A stretch of 13,140 bases of DNA from an uncultured Eubacteriales bacterium (GTDB lineage: Bacteria > Bacillota > Clostridia > Oscillospirales > Oscillospiraceae). How positions within the stretch are numbered: the stretch's first letter is position 1; each line of letters begins with the position of its first letter. A program made the translations under genes and the position numbers. The stretch covers positions 1 through 13,140 of the forward strand of contig CAJKNS010000044.1 in assembly GCA_905201305.1 (NCBI GenBank), given 5' to 3'. Shown here piece after piece: positions 1 to 7,057 of this stretch. The notes under the pieces are model-generated. The model saw nothing but the letters and a program-made list of their open reading frames with translations, made no database searches and had not been told where the DNA came from.

Positions 1-42
1 CGCCCACCCGCCGTTTTAAACTGAGAAGGGAAGTGAAACGCC

Positions 43-894
43 ATGGAACAGTTGGTTAAGCTGGGTTCCGATATTGGAAAGCTCTGGAGCAAATACGGAA
101 GCTCCTATCTCAACGGCGTAAAGAACACCCTGGTGCTGGCGCTGGTGGCAACGCTCATCGGCTGCATCATCGGGTTCATCTGCGGCATTCTACAGACCAT
201 CCCCCATGCCAAAACCGATCATCCGATCAAGCGCTTTTTCCTGGCGCTGATTCGTGTGGTTGTGCGGATTTATGTGGAGGTATTCCGGGGCACGCCAATG
301 GTTTTGCAGGCGGTGTTTGTGTATTATGGTCTGCCCTATTTCACCAATCAGCAGGTGCAGTTCACGAATGTGTGGATGGCAGCGATTCTGGTGGTGTCCA
401 TCAATACCGGCGCCTATATGGCGGAAACCGTTCGCGGCGGTATTCTCTCTATTGATCCCGGTCAGACCGAGGGCGCAAAGGCAATCGGAATGAACCATTT
501 CCAGACCATGCTCTACGTCATCCTTCCTCAGGCGCTGCGGAATATCATGCCCCAGATTGGCAACAACTTTATTATCAATGTAAAGGATACCTCCGTGATG
601 TTTATCATCTCCTTTACGGATTTCTTTGCGGTACATCGCGGCGTGGTGGGCGCAACCTATCTCTATTTCCCCTCTGCGGCGCTGGAAATGCTGGGCTACC
701 TGTGCATGACCCTGATTGCCTCCCTGCTGCTTCGGATGTGGGAGAAAAAACTGGACGGCAACGACAGCTATGCGCTGGCAACCGGCGATCAGCTGGCTCC
801 CACTGCGGGCATGCTGAACCATCCGGGCAAGGGCAGCAACTTTGATGAGCGCAACCCGGAGCATGACGAAATTCAGATGAAGAGGGGGCGGTAA
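43..894 (+). CDS. Polar amino acid ABC transporter permease (HisM/GlnP family)
   Basis: Inner-membrane subunit of an ABC importer for a polar amino acid. It should form the channel as a dimer and couple to the ATPase encoded next. Hydrophobic segments lie at about residues 26-50, 68-100, 109-128, 184-198 and 213-231. FRGTP (81-85) and the EAA-type loop (EGAKAIGM at 143-150, followed by ILPQ at 160-163), which docks on the ATPase, are typical of the family. At 283 residues it is longer than the usual 215-235. The excess is mainly a hydrophilic C-terminal tail from about residue 238, of unknown role. The start at 43 has only a moderate site (AAGGGAAG at 26-33). The ATPase begins 2 nt after the stop. 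A binding-protein gene may end before the window. Family assignment is firm; glutamine, cystine or arginine are all possible substrates. Confidence 0.93.
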   Translation: MEQLVKLGSDIGKLWSKYGSSYLNGVKNTLVLALVATLIGCIIGFICGILQTIPHAKTDHPIKRFFLALIRVVVRIYVEVFRGTPMVLQAVFVYYGLPYFTNQQVQFTNVWMAAILVVSINTGAYMAETVRGGILSIDPGQTEGAKAIGMNHFQTMLYVILPQALRNIMPQIGNNFIINVKDTSVMFIISFTDFFAVHRGVVGATYLYFPSAALEMLGYLCMTLIASLLLRMWEKKLDGNDSYALATGDQLAPTAGMLNHPGKGSNFDERNPEHDEIQMKRGR

Positions 895-896
895 GC

Positions 897-1637
897 ATGT
901 CAGATGTGATTTTAAAGGTAGAGCACCTGTCCAAGTCCTTTGGCGCCAATGCAGTGCTTAAGGATATCGACTTTACCGTGTCCAAGGGCGATGTGACCTG
1001 TATCATCGGTGCATCCGGCTCCGGTAAGTCTACGCTGCTCCGGTGCATCAATCTGCTGGAGACGCCCACCAGCGGTGAAATTCTGTTCCATGATAAGAAA
1101 ATCAACGGCAAGGGCGTGAAGGCGGCGGATTACCGCACCAAGGTTGGCATGGTGTTCCAGTCTTTTAACCTGTTTGCCAATATGACTGTGCTGGAAAACT
1201 GCATGGTGGGGCAGACCCGGGTCCTGAAAAAGAATAAGGAAGAGGCAAAGAAAAACGCCATGCGGTATCTGGAAAAGGTGGGAATGGCGCCTTATATCAA
1301 TGCCCGTCCCCGGCAGCTGTCTGGCGGTCAGAAGCAGCGTGTTGCCATTGCTCGCGCCCTTGCCATGGAGCCGGAGCTGCTGCTGTTTGACGAGCCCACC
1401 TCTGCGCTGGACCCGGAGATGGTCGGCGAAGTGCTGGCGGTCATGCGGGATCTGGCAGCCGAGGGAATGACCATGCTGGTGGTCACTCATGAGATGGCAT
1501 TTGCCAGAGACGTTTGCAGCCACGTGGTGTTTATGTCTGAGGGTGTGATCTGCGAGCAGGGCAACCCCAGGGAAGTGTTTGAGCATCCCCAGCAGGCAAG
1601 AACCCGGGAGTTCCTGAGCCGCTTCCTGAATAGCTGA
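897..1637 (+). CDS. Polar amino acid ABC transporter ATP-binding protein (GlnQ/HisP family)
   Basis: Cytoplasmic ATPase that drives the importer whose permease is encoded immediately upstream. At 246 residues it has normal family length and all motifs are intact: Walker A GASGSGKST (38-46), Q-loop glutamine at 88 (MVFQSFNLF), signature LSGGQKQR (141-148), Walker B LLLFDEP with catalytic Glu166, D-loop SALD, and switch His198 in VVTHEM. The run FNLFANMTVLEN is typical of the polar amino acid subgroup. The ATG lies 2 nt after the permease stop, with a purine-rich GAGGGGG site at about 882-888, so the two genes are surely co-transcribed. A hairpin terminator follows the stop. Function is firm; the transported amino acid is not determined. 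Confidence 0.96.
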   Translation: MSDVILKVEHLSKSFGANAVLKDIDFTVSKGDVTCIIGASGSGKSTLLRCINLLETPTSGEILFHDKKINGKGVKAADYRTKVGMVFQSFNLFANMTVLENCMVGQTRVLKKNKEEAKKNAMRYLEKVGMAPYINARPRQLSGGQKQRVAIARALAMEPELLLFDEPTSALDPEMVGEVLAVMRDLAAEGMTMLVVTHEMAFARDVCSHVVFMSEGVICEQGNPREVFEHPQQARTREFLSRFLNS

Positions 1638-1650
1638 ATCGGTTTGTTTT

Positions 1651-1692
1651 GACGCCGGAGACTGGATTTGTTCCTGTCTTCGGCGTCTCTTT
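1651..1692 (+). terminator. Rho-independent terminator after the amino acid ABC transporter genes
   Basis: Inverted repeat GACGCCGGAGAC (1651-1662) with GTCTTCGGCGTC (1676-1687): a 12-bp stem with one G-U pair and a 13-nt loop, followed by TCTTT. It begins 13 nt after the ATPase stop. The T-run is short and interrupted, so termination may be partial. Confidence 0.75.
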
Positions 1693-1711
1693 GCGCTGTT
1701 TGGGAAAGAGA

Positions 1712-1740
1712 TAGACAAGACAGTGAAAATATGCTAAAAT
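1712..1740 (+). promoter_or_regulatory. Sigma-A-type promoter for the six-gene operon
   Basis: TAGACA (1712-1717) and TAAAAT (1735-1740) are separated by exactly 17 nt. A TG dinucleotide in the extended -10 position (TGC before the hexamer) strengthens it. Each hexamer differs from consensus at one base. The predicted start near 1747 lies about 30 nt before the glycosyltransferase ATG and just downstream of the preceding terminator. Confidence 0.75.
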
Positions 1741-1778
1741 ATCATGAAAACCTGTGTGTATCTCAAGGAGAATCATTT

Positions 1779-2498
1779 ATGCGTGTGGAAATCATGGGAA
1801 TTCCCTTTGACAATGTAACCATGGATGAGGCGCTGGACGCAGCAATGCGGCTGCTGGAGCAGCCCGGTGCAGCCTATGGCGTTACCCCAAACTCGGAGAT
1901 TGTCTATGAAACCCTCAACGACAGCGCCTTGCGGGAGATGATCTGTCAGGCAGATTTGATTTTGCCCGATGGCGCAGGTGTGGTATTGGGCGCGAAGATT
2001 TTGGGCACGCCGCTGAGGGAAAAGGTGGCTGGCATTGATTTTGCCCAGAACCTGATGGCAAGGCTGGAGCATACGGAGAAAAGCTTTTATTTCTTCGGCA
2101 GCAAGCCCGGCGTGGCAGAGACGGCGGCGGACAAGCTCCATGAGAAATATCCGGAGCTGACCATCTGTGGAATGCACGACGGCTATTTCCAGGACGAAGC
2201 GCCGATTATTGCGAATATCAATGAGAAAAAGCCCGATGTGCTGCTGGTCTGTCTGGGCTCTCCCAAGCAGGAGCAGTTTATGTGGAATCACCGGAAGAAT
2301 TTGAATGTGGGGCTGATGCTGGGACTGGGCGGCAGTCTCGACGGCTTCGCGGGGAACGTAAAGCGCGCGCCAAAATGGATGATCCGGGGCAATCTGGAGT
2401 GGCTGTATCGGCTGATTCAGGAGCCCAGCCGTCTGGGACGAATGATGCGGCTGCCCAAATTCCTCTGGCGGGTGATTGTGCGCCGGATGAAAGGATGA
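1779..2498 (+). CDS. WecG/TagA/CpsF family glycosyltransferase (GT26)
   Basis: Probable membrane-associated glycosyltransferase. The best-known relatives transfer ManNAc from UDP-ManNAc to undecaprenyl-PP-GlcNAc, making the linkage unit of wall teichoic acid or related glycopolymers. Visible family motifs are TPNSE (36-40), LPDGAGV (62-68), LGSPKQEQF, GLGGSLDGFAGNVKRAP and GNLEWLYRLIQEPSR. Thr36 and Asp64 fall where I recall catalytic Thr37 and Asp65 in the TagA of Thermoanaerobacter italicus. The basic C-terminus (RLGRMMRLPKFLWRVIVRRMKG) resembles the membrane-targeting appendage of TagA. I chose ATG 1779 (239 aa) because AAGGAG sits 8 nt before it and family homology starts there. The open frame continues 111 nt upstream, through the promoter and terminator. 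No other polymer-synthesis genes are adjacent, so the exact sugar is uncertain. Confidence 0.9.
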   Translation: MRVEIMGIPFDNVTMDEALDAAMRLLEQPGAAYGVTPNSEIVYETLNDSALREMICQADLILPDGAGVVLGAKILGTPLREKVAGIDFAQNLMARLEHTEKSFYFFGSKPGVAETAADKLHEKYPELTICGMHDGYFQDEAPIIANINEKKPDVLLVCLGSPKQEQFMWNHRKNLNVGLMLGLGGSLDGFAGNVKRAPKWMIRGNLEWLYRLIQEPSRLGRMMRLPKFLWRVIVRRMKG

Positions 2499-2502
2499 TA
2501 CC

Positions 2503-3165
2503 ATGGGAAAGCTGATTGTGCTGGAGGGAACCGACGGTTCCGGAAAGGCAACCCAAACTGCGGCGCTGCTGGAGCGGCTCCAGCGGGAACATATTGACTG
2601 CCGGAAGATTGAGTTTCCGCGGTATCAGGAGGAATCTTCCGCGCTGATCCGGGAATACCTTCGGGGGGATTTTGGCGACAAGCCCTCGGATGTCAATGCA
2701 TTTGCCGCATCTACGTTTTATGCGGTGGACCGCTACGCCTCCTATCAGCAGGATTGGGGCGCCTATTACCGGCAGGGCGGCTTGGTAATTGCAGACCGCT
2801 ACACCACCTCTAACGCCGTTCACCAGGGCAGCAAGCTCCAGGGAACGGAGCGGACGGACTTCTTTGATTGGCTGTTTGACTATGAATATCGGCTTTTGGG
2901 TCTGCCGAAGCCGGATATGGTGATTTATTTGGATGTGCCGGTGGATCAGACCGAGCAAAATATGCACCGGAGAGAAGCGCAAACCGGCACCACCGCAGAC
3001 ATTCATGAGCGGGATGACGGCTATCTGCGGGCTTGCCGGGAGGCTGCAAAAGAGGCTGCCAAGCGATTTGGCTGGAAGAATATTGCCTGCACAAAGGACG
3101 GAGCAATGCGCTCCATTGAGGAAATTCATGAGGATGTTTACCGTGCCGTAAAGGAGGTACTGTGA
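2503..3165 (+). CDS. tmk: Thymidylate kinase-like protein (dTMP kinase family)
   Basis: Predicted cytosolic kinase converting dTMP to dTDP with ATP, for dTTP synthesis. The P-loop is GTDGSGKAT (9-17). The DRYTTSNAVHQ stretch matches the TMPK DR(Y/F) substrate-binding motif, and YLDVPVDQTEQNM resembles the region before the lid. At 220 residues it has family length. The residue after the P-loop lysine is Ala16, where most kinases have Ser or Thr, with Thr17 next. I recall similar variants (SGKAT, SGKET) in a clostridial second-type Tmk subfamily. A canonical Tmk may therefore exist elsewhere in the genome, and this protein could act on another nucleotide. The start is supported by AAGGA at 2491-2495, 7 nt before ATG and 4 nt after the upstream stop. 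Its stop overlaps the next start by one base (TGATG). Confidence 0.88.
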   Translation: MGKLIVLEGTDGSGKATQTAALLERLQREHIDCRKIEFPRYQEESSALIREYLRGDFGDKPSDVNAFAASTFYAVDRYASYQQDWGAYYRQGGLVIADRYTTSNAVHQGSKLQGTERTDFFDWLFDYEYRLLGLPKPDMVIYLDVPVDQTEQNMHRREAQTGTTADIHERDDGYLRACREAAKEAAKRFGWKNIACTKDGAMRSIEEIHEDVYRAVKEVL

Positions 3166-3716
3166 TGATTTATTTGCTGTTGGGCAAGGGCTTTGAAGAA
3201 GTGGAAGCCGTGGCAACCTGCGATGTGCTCCGTCGGGCAAGACTGCCGGTGGAGCTGGTGGGCATTGGCGGAAAGCTGATCCCCGGTGCCCATGGAATCT
3301 CCGTGGCAGCGGACATTACCGTGGAGGAAATGAAGCTCGATGAGATGGATATGATTGTGTTACCCGGCGGATTGGACGGCGTTGCATCCATCGAAGGCAG
3401 CGCTGCTGCCATGGCGGCAGTGGAATATGCCCTGAGCAATGACTGTTATGTAGCTGCCATTTGTGCGGCACCAACGATTCTCGGAAAGCGGGGCTGGCTG
3501 GATGGACGGCATGCGGTTTGCTATCCCGGCTGCGAGGCGGGTATGGGCAAGGCAATTGTGCATCCTGACAAGGAAGCCGTGGTGGATGGCAAGCTCATCA
3601 CCGGCAGAGCCCCCGGTGCAGCCATTGAGTTTGGACTGACCCTGGCTGGCATGCTGCCCGGCGGTGAATTTGATCCGGATACCGTGGCGCAGTATATGGT
3701 TTATGACAGAAAGTAA
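3165..3716 (+). CDS. DJ-1/PfpI family protein
   Basis: Member of the DJ-1 clade of the PfpI/class I amidotransferase-like superfamily. Characterised members are reported as glyoxalase or deglycase-type protectants, or cysteine-based redox sensors; the physiological role here is unknown. The nucleophile-elbow cysteine is Cys100 in AAICAAPTIL. The usual partner acid is Glu14 in GFEEVEA, matching Glu18 and Cys106 of human DJ-1. VLPGG (66-70) and the ITGRAPGAAIEFGL segment are also typical. A GTG at 3162 is in frame, but ATG 3165 is preferred because AGGAGG (3152-3157) then lies 7 nt upstream. That gives 183 residues, the normal size. It is translationally coupled to tmk and overlaps the next gene by 14 nt. 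Confidence 0.9.
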   Translation: MIYLLLGKGFEEVEAVATCDVLRRARLPVELVGIGGKLIPGAHGISVAADITVEEMKLDEMDMIVLPGGLDGVASIEGSAAAMAAVEYALSNDCYVAAICAAPTILGKRGWLDGRHAVCYPGCEAGMGKAIVHPDKEAVVDGKLITGRAPGAAIEFGLTLAGMLPGGEFDPDTVAQYMVYDRK

Positions 3717-4254
3717 AAAGGAATTTCGCCGTCGGGTCCGGTCTATGCCCAAACAGGCAGACGATGGGGCACTGTGCCGGTATGTGCTGGAATCGGAATG
3801 GTTCCGGCAGGCAAATACCGTTATGGCATATGCGGCAATTCCACCGGAGACGGATCTTTCATCGGTGCTGGAGGAAATCCTGACGGCGGGAAAACCACTG
3901 GTGCTGCCGCGCTGTGAGCAGGACGGCATCATGACCGCACGGCGGATTGATGATTTACGGCAGCTGATATCCGGAGCCTATGGAATCCCGGAGCCAAAGC
4001 CGGATGCCCCTGTGGTATCGGCATCAGAGATTGACCTGATTTTGGTGCCGGGACTGGCATTTGATCGGACCGGCAGAAGGCTGGGCAGAGGAAAGGGCTA
4101 TTATGACCGCTTCCTTGCGGATTTTCACGGGAAAACCATGGGAATCTGCGGACAGCTGATGCCGGTGGTTCCGGTGGAGCAGCACGATATTACCATGGAC
4201 GCCGTTGCGACGGATCATGGAATCATTATTTGTAGAATGGAGGGCGAGGCATGA
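3703..4254 (+). CDS. 5-formyltetrahydrofolate cyclo-ligase (YqgN/YgfA family)
   Basis: Cytosolic enzyme that uses ATP to convert 5-formyl-THF to 5,10-methenyl-THF, returning stored folate to one-carbon metabolism that feeds purine and thymidylate synthesis. Diagnostic features are the basic N-terminus (SKKEFRRRVR), PPETD (47-51), the LILVPGLAFD strand and GRGKGYYDRFL (128-138), the conserved ATP and folate loop. Length is 183 residues, as expected. I chose ATG 3703 because family homology begins there. An upstream in-frame GTG at 3664 would add 13 non-homologous residues and has no ribosome site. The 3703 start also lacks a clear Shine-Dalgarno sequence, so translation probably depends on coupling with the DJ-1 gene, overlapped by 14 nt. 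The stop overlaps the mltG start (ATGA). Confidence 0.92.
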   Translation: MTESKKEFRRRVRSMPKQADDGALCRYVLESEWFRQANTVMAYAAIPPETDLSSVLEEILTAGKPLVLPRCEQDGIMTARRIDDLRQLISGAYGIPEPKPDAPVVSASEIDLILVPGLAFDRTGRRLGRGKGYYDRFLADFHGKTMGICGQLMPVVPVEQHDITMDAVATDHGIIICRMEGEA

Positions 4255-5723
4255 AGAAAAAAGACAAGGCGCCGCAGCAGGAGCCGGAAAAAAAGGACAG
4301 CCTCGACTATGCGGAGGAATCGCTTCCCTATGAGGATGCTGAGCCCCAGGAGGACGGAACGGAATACGACGGCGCAGAATATGGCGACGAGTATTACGAT
4401 GACGAATACTATGATGACGAGTATTACGACGACGAATACTATGAGGATGAATACGGGGATGGTGCTACGGCAGAAAAGAAGCCCAGAAGCCTCAAGCATA
4501 CGATCGTCTATATGCTGGTGGTGCTGGGGCTGTCTCTGGCGTTGGCTGTGGCAATGTGGTTTGCGGCAGACGATGTGCTGGCGCTGACCAAGGCGGATAA
4601 TGTAATTACCGTTACCATCCAGGACGGCGATACCCTGGAGGATGTGGCGCAGAACCTGAAGGACCATGGACTGGTGCGCTATAAGTTCCTGTTTATCCTT
4701 TACGGCAAGTTCAGTCATGCGGAGGAAAAGTTCAGCGCCGGTACCTTTGAACTGAACCAGCTCTTTGATTACCATGCGCTGGTGAACGGTCTGGCATCCT
4801 CCAGCGAAGCCAGAAAGACCGTTACCCTGACCTTCCCCGAGGGCTATTCCTGCGATCAGATATTCTCCATGCTGGCGGATAACGACGTCTGCTCTCTGGA
4901 GGACCTGGAGGATACTGCGGCAAATTATGAGTTTGACTTTGATTTCCTCCAGAACCTTTCCTATGGGGATTCCAACCGACTGGAGGGCTATCTGTTCCCG
5001 GATACCTATGATTTCTATGTGGATGATAATCCGGAACGGGTCATCAACAAGATGCTGGCAAACTTCGACAGCAAGTTTACCGAAACCATGCAGGCGGATA
5101 TTGATACGCTCAATGAGTCCATCCGCGCCCGGATGGAGACAGAGGGCAGCTTCTCGGACGAAGAGATCGACAATGCCATGATGGACGTTCGGAAGATCCT
5201 TACCGTGGCATCGCTGATCGAGAAGGAAGCCGGCAGCGACCAGGAGCGGAGCCTGATTTCCTCGGTTATCTATAACCGCCTGAATACCCGGGTCCATGAG
5301 CTATTACAGATTGACGCAACGGTGGAATATGCCCTGGGTGAGCATAAGACAGAGCTGACTGCCAACGATCTGGCGGTGGACAACCCCTATAACACCTATA
5401 AGAATAAGGGACTGCCCCCCGGACCCATTGCCAACCCCGGTCTTGCCAGTATCATGGCGGCAATTCATCCGGATAACACCGATTATTATTTCTACGCCCT
5501 CAACGACTCCGGCACCCATAATTTCTTCGAGACGTATATGGACCAGCAGGACTTCCTGAACGGCGTTACCAGTGATACCACGGATGACGAAACAGCCGAT
5601 GACCAGAACCAGACGGACGGCGAGACTGCGAACAATGACGACAACACAGATGATGAGGAGCCCTATTATCAGGAGACAATTGTAAACGAAGACGGCGAGG
5701 AGGAGACGGTCAATGCCCAATAA
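4251..5723 (+). CDS. mltG: Endolytic murein transglycosylase MltG (YceG-like)
   Basis: Membrane-anchored lytic transglycosylase thought to cut nascent peptidoglycan and release or limit glycan strands. In order: an acidic, tyrosine-rich cytoplasmic region (1-80) with a pentapeptide repeat (46-70), one membrane helix (about 84-106), a LysM-like segment (about 117-200), then the YceG catalytic domain. That domain holds VASLIEKEAG with Glu324 as the probable catalytic acid (counterpart of E. coli Glu218), IDATVEYAL, NPYNTY, GLPPGPIANPG and a GTHNFFETY stretch. After about residue 440 comes a second acidic low-complexity tail rich in Asp, Asn, Glu and Thr. At 490 residues it is longer than the E. 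coli protein (about 340), the excess lying in the two tails. The start has GGAGGG at 4239-4244 and overlaps the upstream stop by 4 nt. Confidence 0.95.
   Translation: MKKKDKAPQQEPEKKDSLDYAEESLPYEDAEPQEDGTEYDGAEYGDEYYDDEYYDDEYYDDEYYEDEYGDGATAEKKPRSLKHTIVYMLVVLGLSLALAVAMWFAADDVLALTKADNVITVTIQDGDTLEDVAQNLKDHGLVRYKFLFILYGKFSHAEEKFSAGTFELNQLFDYHALVNGLASSSEARKTVTLTFPEGYSCDQIFSMLADNDVCSLEDLEDTAANYEFDFDFLQNLSYGDSNRLEGYLFPDTYDFYVDDNPERVINKMLANFDSKFTETMQADIDTLNESIRARMETEGSFSDEEIDNAMMDVRKILTVASLIEKEAGSDQERSLISSVIYNRLNTRVHELLQIDATVEYALGEHKTELTANDLAVDNPYNTYKNKGLPPGPIANPGLASIMAAIHPDNTDYYFYALNDSGTHNFFETYMDQQDFLNGVTSDTTDDETADDQNQTDGETANNDDNTDDEEPYYQETIVNEDGEEETVNAQ
4386..4460 (+). repeat. Tandem 15-nt repeat encoding DEYYD units inside mltG
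   Basis: Five consecutive 15-nt units encode DEYYD, DEYYD, DEYYD, DEYYE and the degenerate DEYGD (residues 46-70 of MltG). The DNA alternates synonymous codons (GAG/GAA, TAT/TAC, GAT/GAC), so the units are similar but not identical. This suggests old duplication or selection on the peptide rather than recent slippage. The less regular flanks YDGAEYG and YEDAEPQ are also acidic and tyrosine-containing. Confidence 0.9.
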
Positions 5724-6942
5724 ACCGGAGCTGCTTTCCCCTGCGGGTGATCCCGAGCGGCTGCAAATGGCAGTGCGCTATGGGGCAGATGCGGTGTATC
5801 TGGCGGGCAAAGCCTATGGGATGCGCGCCAAATGCGGCAATTTCAGCGATCAGGAGCTGACGGAAGCGGTAAAGTTCTGCCACGAAAACGGCGTTAAGGT
5901 TTATGTGACTGCCAATGTGCTGGCGCGAACCGGAGAGATTCGGCAGATGCCCCCGTTTCTTGAGCTGTGCCAGAACATCGGCGTGGATGCGTTTATTCTG
6001 GGAGATTTGGGTGTATTCAAAGCAGCGGAGCGTTATGCCCCCAAGGTGGAGCGGCACATTAGCACCCAGATGGGCGTGGTGTCGGCGGATACCGCACGGG
6101 CATGGTATGACCTGGGGGCAACCCGGGTGGTGCTGGCGCGGGAACTGACGTTCCCGGAAATCCGTGAAATTCGGGACAATATTCCCAAGGAGCTGGAGAT
6201 AGAAGCGTTTGTCCACGGGGCAATGTGCGTGAGCTTTTCCGGCAGATGCCTGCTGAGCAACTATCTGGCGGGCAGAGATGCCAACCACGGCGCCTGTGCC
6301 CAGCCATGCCGCTGGAAATATGCGCTGATGGAGGAACGCCGTCCCGGAGAGTATTTCCCCATTGAGGAGGACGACGATGGCACCTATATCATGAATTCCC
6401 GGGATCTGAACATGATCGACCATATTCCTGAGCTGATAGAAGCGGGAATCGACTCCTTCAAGATTGAGGGACGCGCCAAATCCGCCTACTATGCCGCCTG
6501 CGTCACCAATGCCTATCGGCATGGAATTGATGCGGCTGTGGCAGGACAGCCGCTGGACCCCATCTGGCGGGCAGAGGTGGATAAAATCTCCCACCGGCAC
6601 TATTATCAGGGCTTTTACTACGGTCAGCCGGAAAAGGGGCAGTTCTATGAGGACGCCCGATATATCCGGGATTGGGATGTGGCAGCCTATGTTGTCTCCT
6701 GTGACTGCGAAGGAAATGCCGTGCTGACCCAGCGGGGCAGAATCTGGACCGGCGATACGCTGGAGCTTCTGGTGCCTGGCGAAAAGCCCATAGAGTTCCA
6801 GGTGGGGGAGATGCGCAATGCGGAGGACGAGGTGGTAACCTACTGCCCACATCCCGAGATGGAAATCCGTATGAAGCTGCCCAAGCAGGTGCCGCCCTAT
6901 TCCATTCTGCGCCGGCAGGTGGATGAGAAGACGGCAAAATGA
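5713..6942 (+). CDS. trhP: U32 family protein, YrrO/TrhP-like tRNA uridine 5-hydroxylation protein
   Basis: Annotated as peptidase U32 by signature, but relatives (E. coli YegQ/TrhP, B. subtilis YrrN/YrrO) are needed for prephenate-dependent 5-hydroxylation of uridine 34 in tRNA. The full U32 signature occurs at residues 164-182 (E-A-F-x-x-G-A-M-C through G-R-C-x-L-S). Four cysteines, Cys172, Cys179, Cys195 and Cys199 (the last two in GACAQPCRWKY), match those conserved in this clade and linked to an iron-sulfur cluster. The N-terminal LLSPAGD and GADAVYLAGK are also characteristic. Length is 409 residues, close to YrrO (about 420). It follows mltG with an 11-nt overlap; AGGAGG (5698-5703) lies 9 nt before ATG. 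In B. subtilis the order is yrrL(mltG)-yrrM-yrrN-yrrO, so the neighbourhood supports the call. Protease activity is unlikely. Confidence 0.88.
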   Translation: MPNKPELLSPAGDPERLQMAVRYGADAVYLAGKAYGMRAKCGNFSDQELTEAVKFCHENGVKVYVTANVLARTGEIRQMPPFLELCQNIGVDAFILGDLGVFKAAERYAPKVERHISTQMGVVSADTARAWYDLGATRVVLARELTFPEIREIRDNIPKELEIEAFVHGAMCVSFSGRCLLSNYLAGRDANHGACAQPCRWKYALMEERRPGEYFPIEEDDDGTYIMNSRDLNMIDHIPELIEAGIDSFKIEGRAKSAYYAACVTNAYRHGIDAAVAGQPLDPIWRAEVDKISHRHYYQGFYYGQPEKGQFYEDARYIRDWDVAAYVVSCDCEGNAVLTQRGRIWTGDTLELLVPGEKPIEFQVGEMRNAEDEVVTYCPHPEMEIRMKLPKQVPPYSILRRQVDEKTAK

Positions 6943-6955
6943 ATATTTATACGGC

Positions 6956-6993
6956 GAGGAGCCTGGCTGTTCAGGCTTGGCTCCTCATTTTAT
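6956..6993 (+). terminator. Rho-independent terminator ending the six-gene operon
   Basis: GAGGAGCC (6956-6963) pairs perfectly with GGCTCCTC (6979-6986). One mismatch and three further inner pairs extend the stem, and ATTTTAT follows. It lies 13 nt after the trhP stop. A competing inner hairpin AGCCTG/CAGGCT is possible, but the long stem is more stable. Confidence 0.82.
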
Positions 6994-7042
6994 ACAGAAA
7001 ATGAATATGTACAACAAAAATATGCGGGACTTATGCCGATTC

Positions 7043-7055
7043 GTGCAAAATGCAC
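7043..7055. promoter_or_regulatory. Palindrome upstream of the carA promoter, possible operator
   Basis: GTGCAAAATGCAC has perfect 5-bp arms around AAA and ends 2 nt before the proposed -35 hexamer. It lies within a looser inverted repeat GATTCG (7038-7043) / CGAATC (7072-7077). The position suits an activator site or operator, but the sequence does not match an ARG box or other motif I recognise. Confidence 0.35.
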
Positions 7056-7057
7056 CC

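Noticed and set aside
1..42. 3' end of an upstream gene, such as the ABC binding protein
   Set aside because: Stops at 17-19 and 22-24 are compatible with a gene ending here, but only 5-7 codons are visible and they carry no recognisable protein sequence.
1668..1778. Upstream extension of the glycosyltransferase frame
   Set aside because: It would start inside the terminator loop and run across the promoter. ATG 1779 has AAGGAG at the right distance and matches the family N-terminus.
4215..5297. Minus-strand open frame opposite mltG with a hydrophobic Val/Ile-rich run
   Set aside because: The hydrophobic run is just the complement of the repeated GAC/GAT/TAC/GAA codons of the acidic repeat. 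It is not evidence for a membrane protein.
6936..7015. TGAATATTTATAC (6941-6953) and ATGAATATGTAC (7001-7012) as ARG boxes for carAB control
   Set aside because: Each fits only one half of the box well. Both lie far upstream of the carA promoter, and the first overlaps the trhP stop, so the resemblance is probably AT-rich chance.
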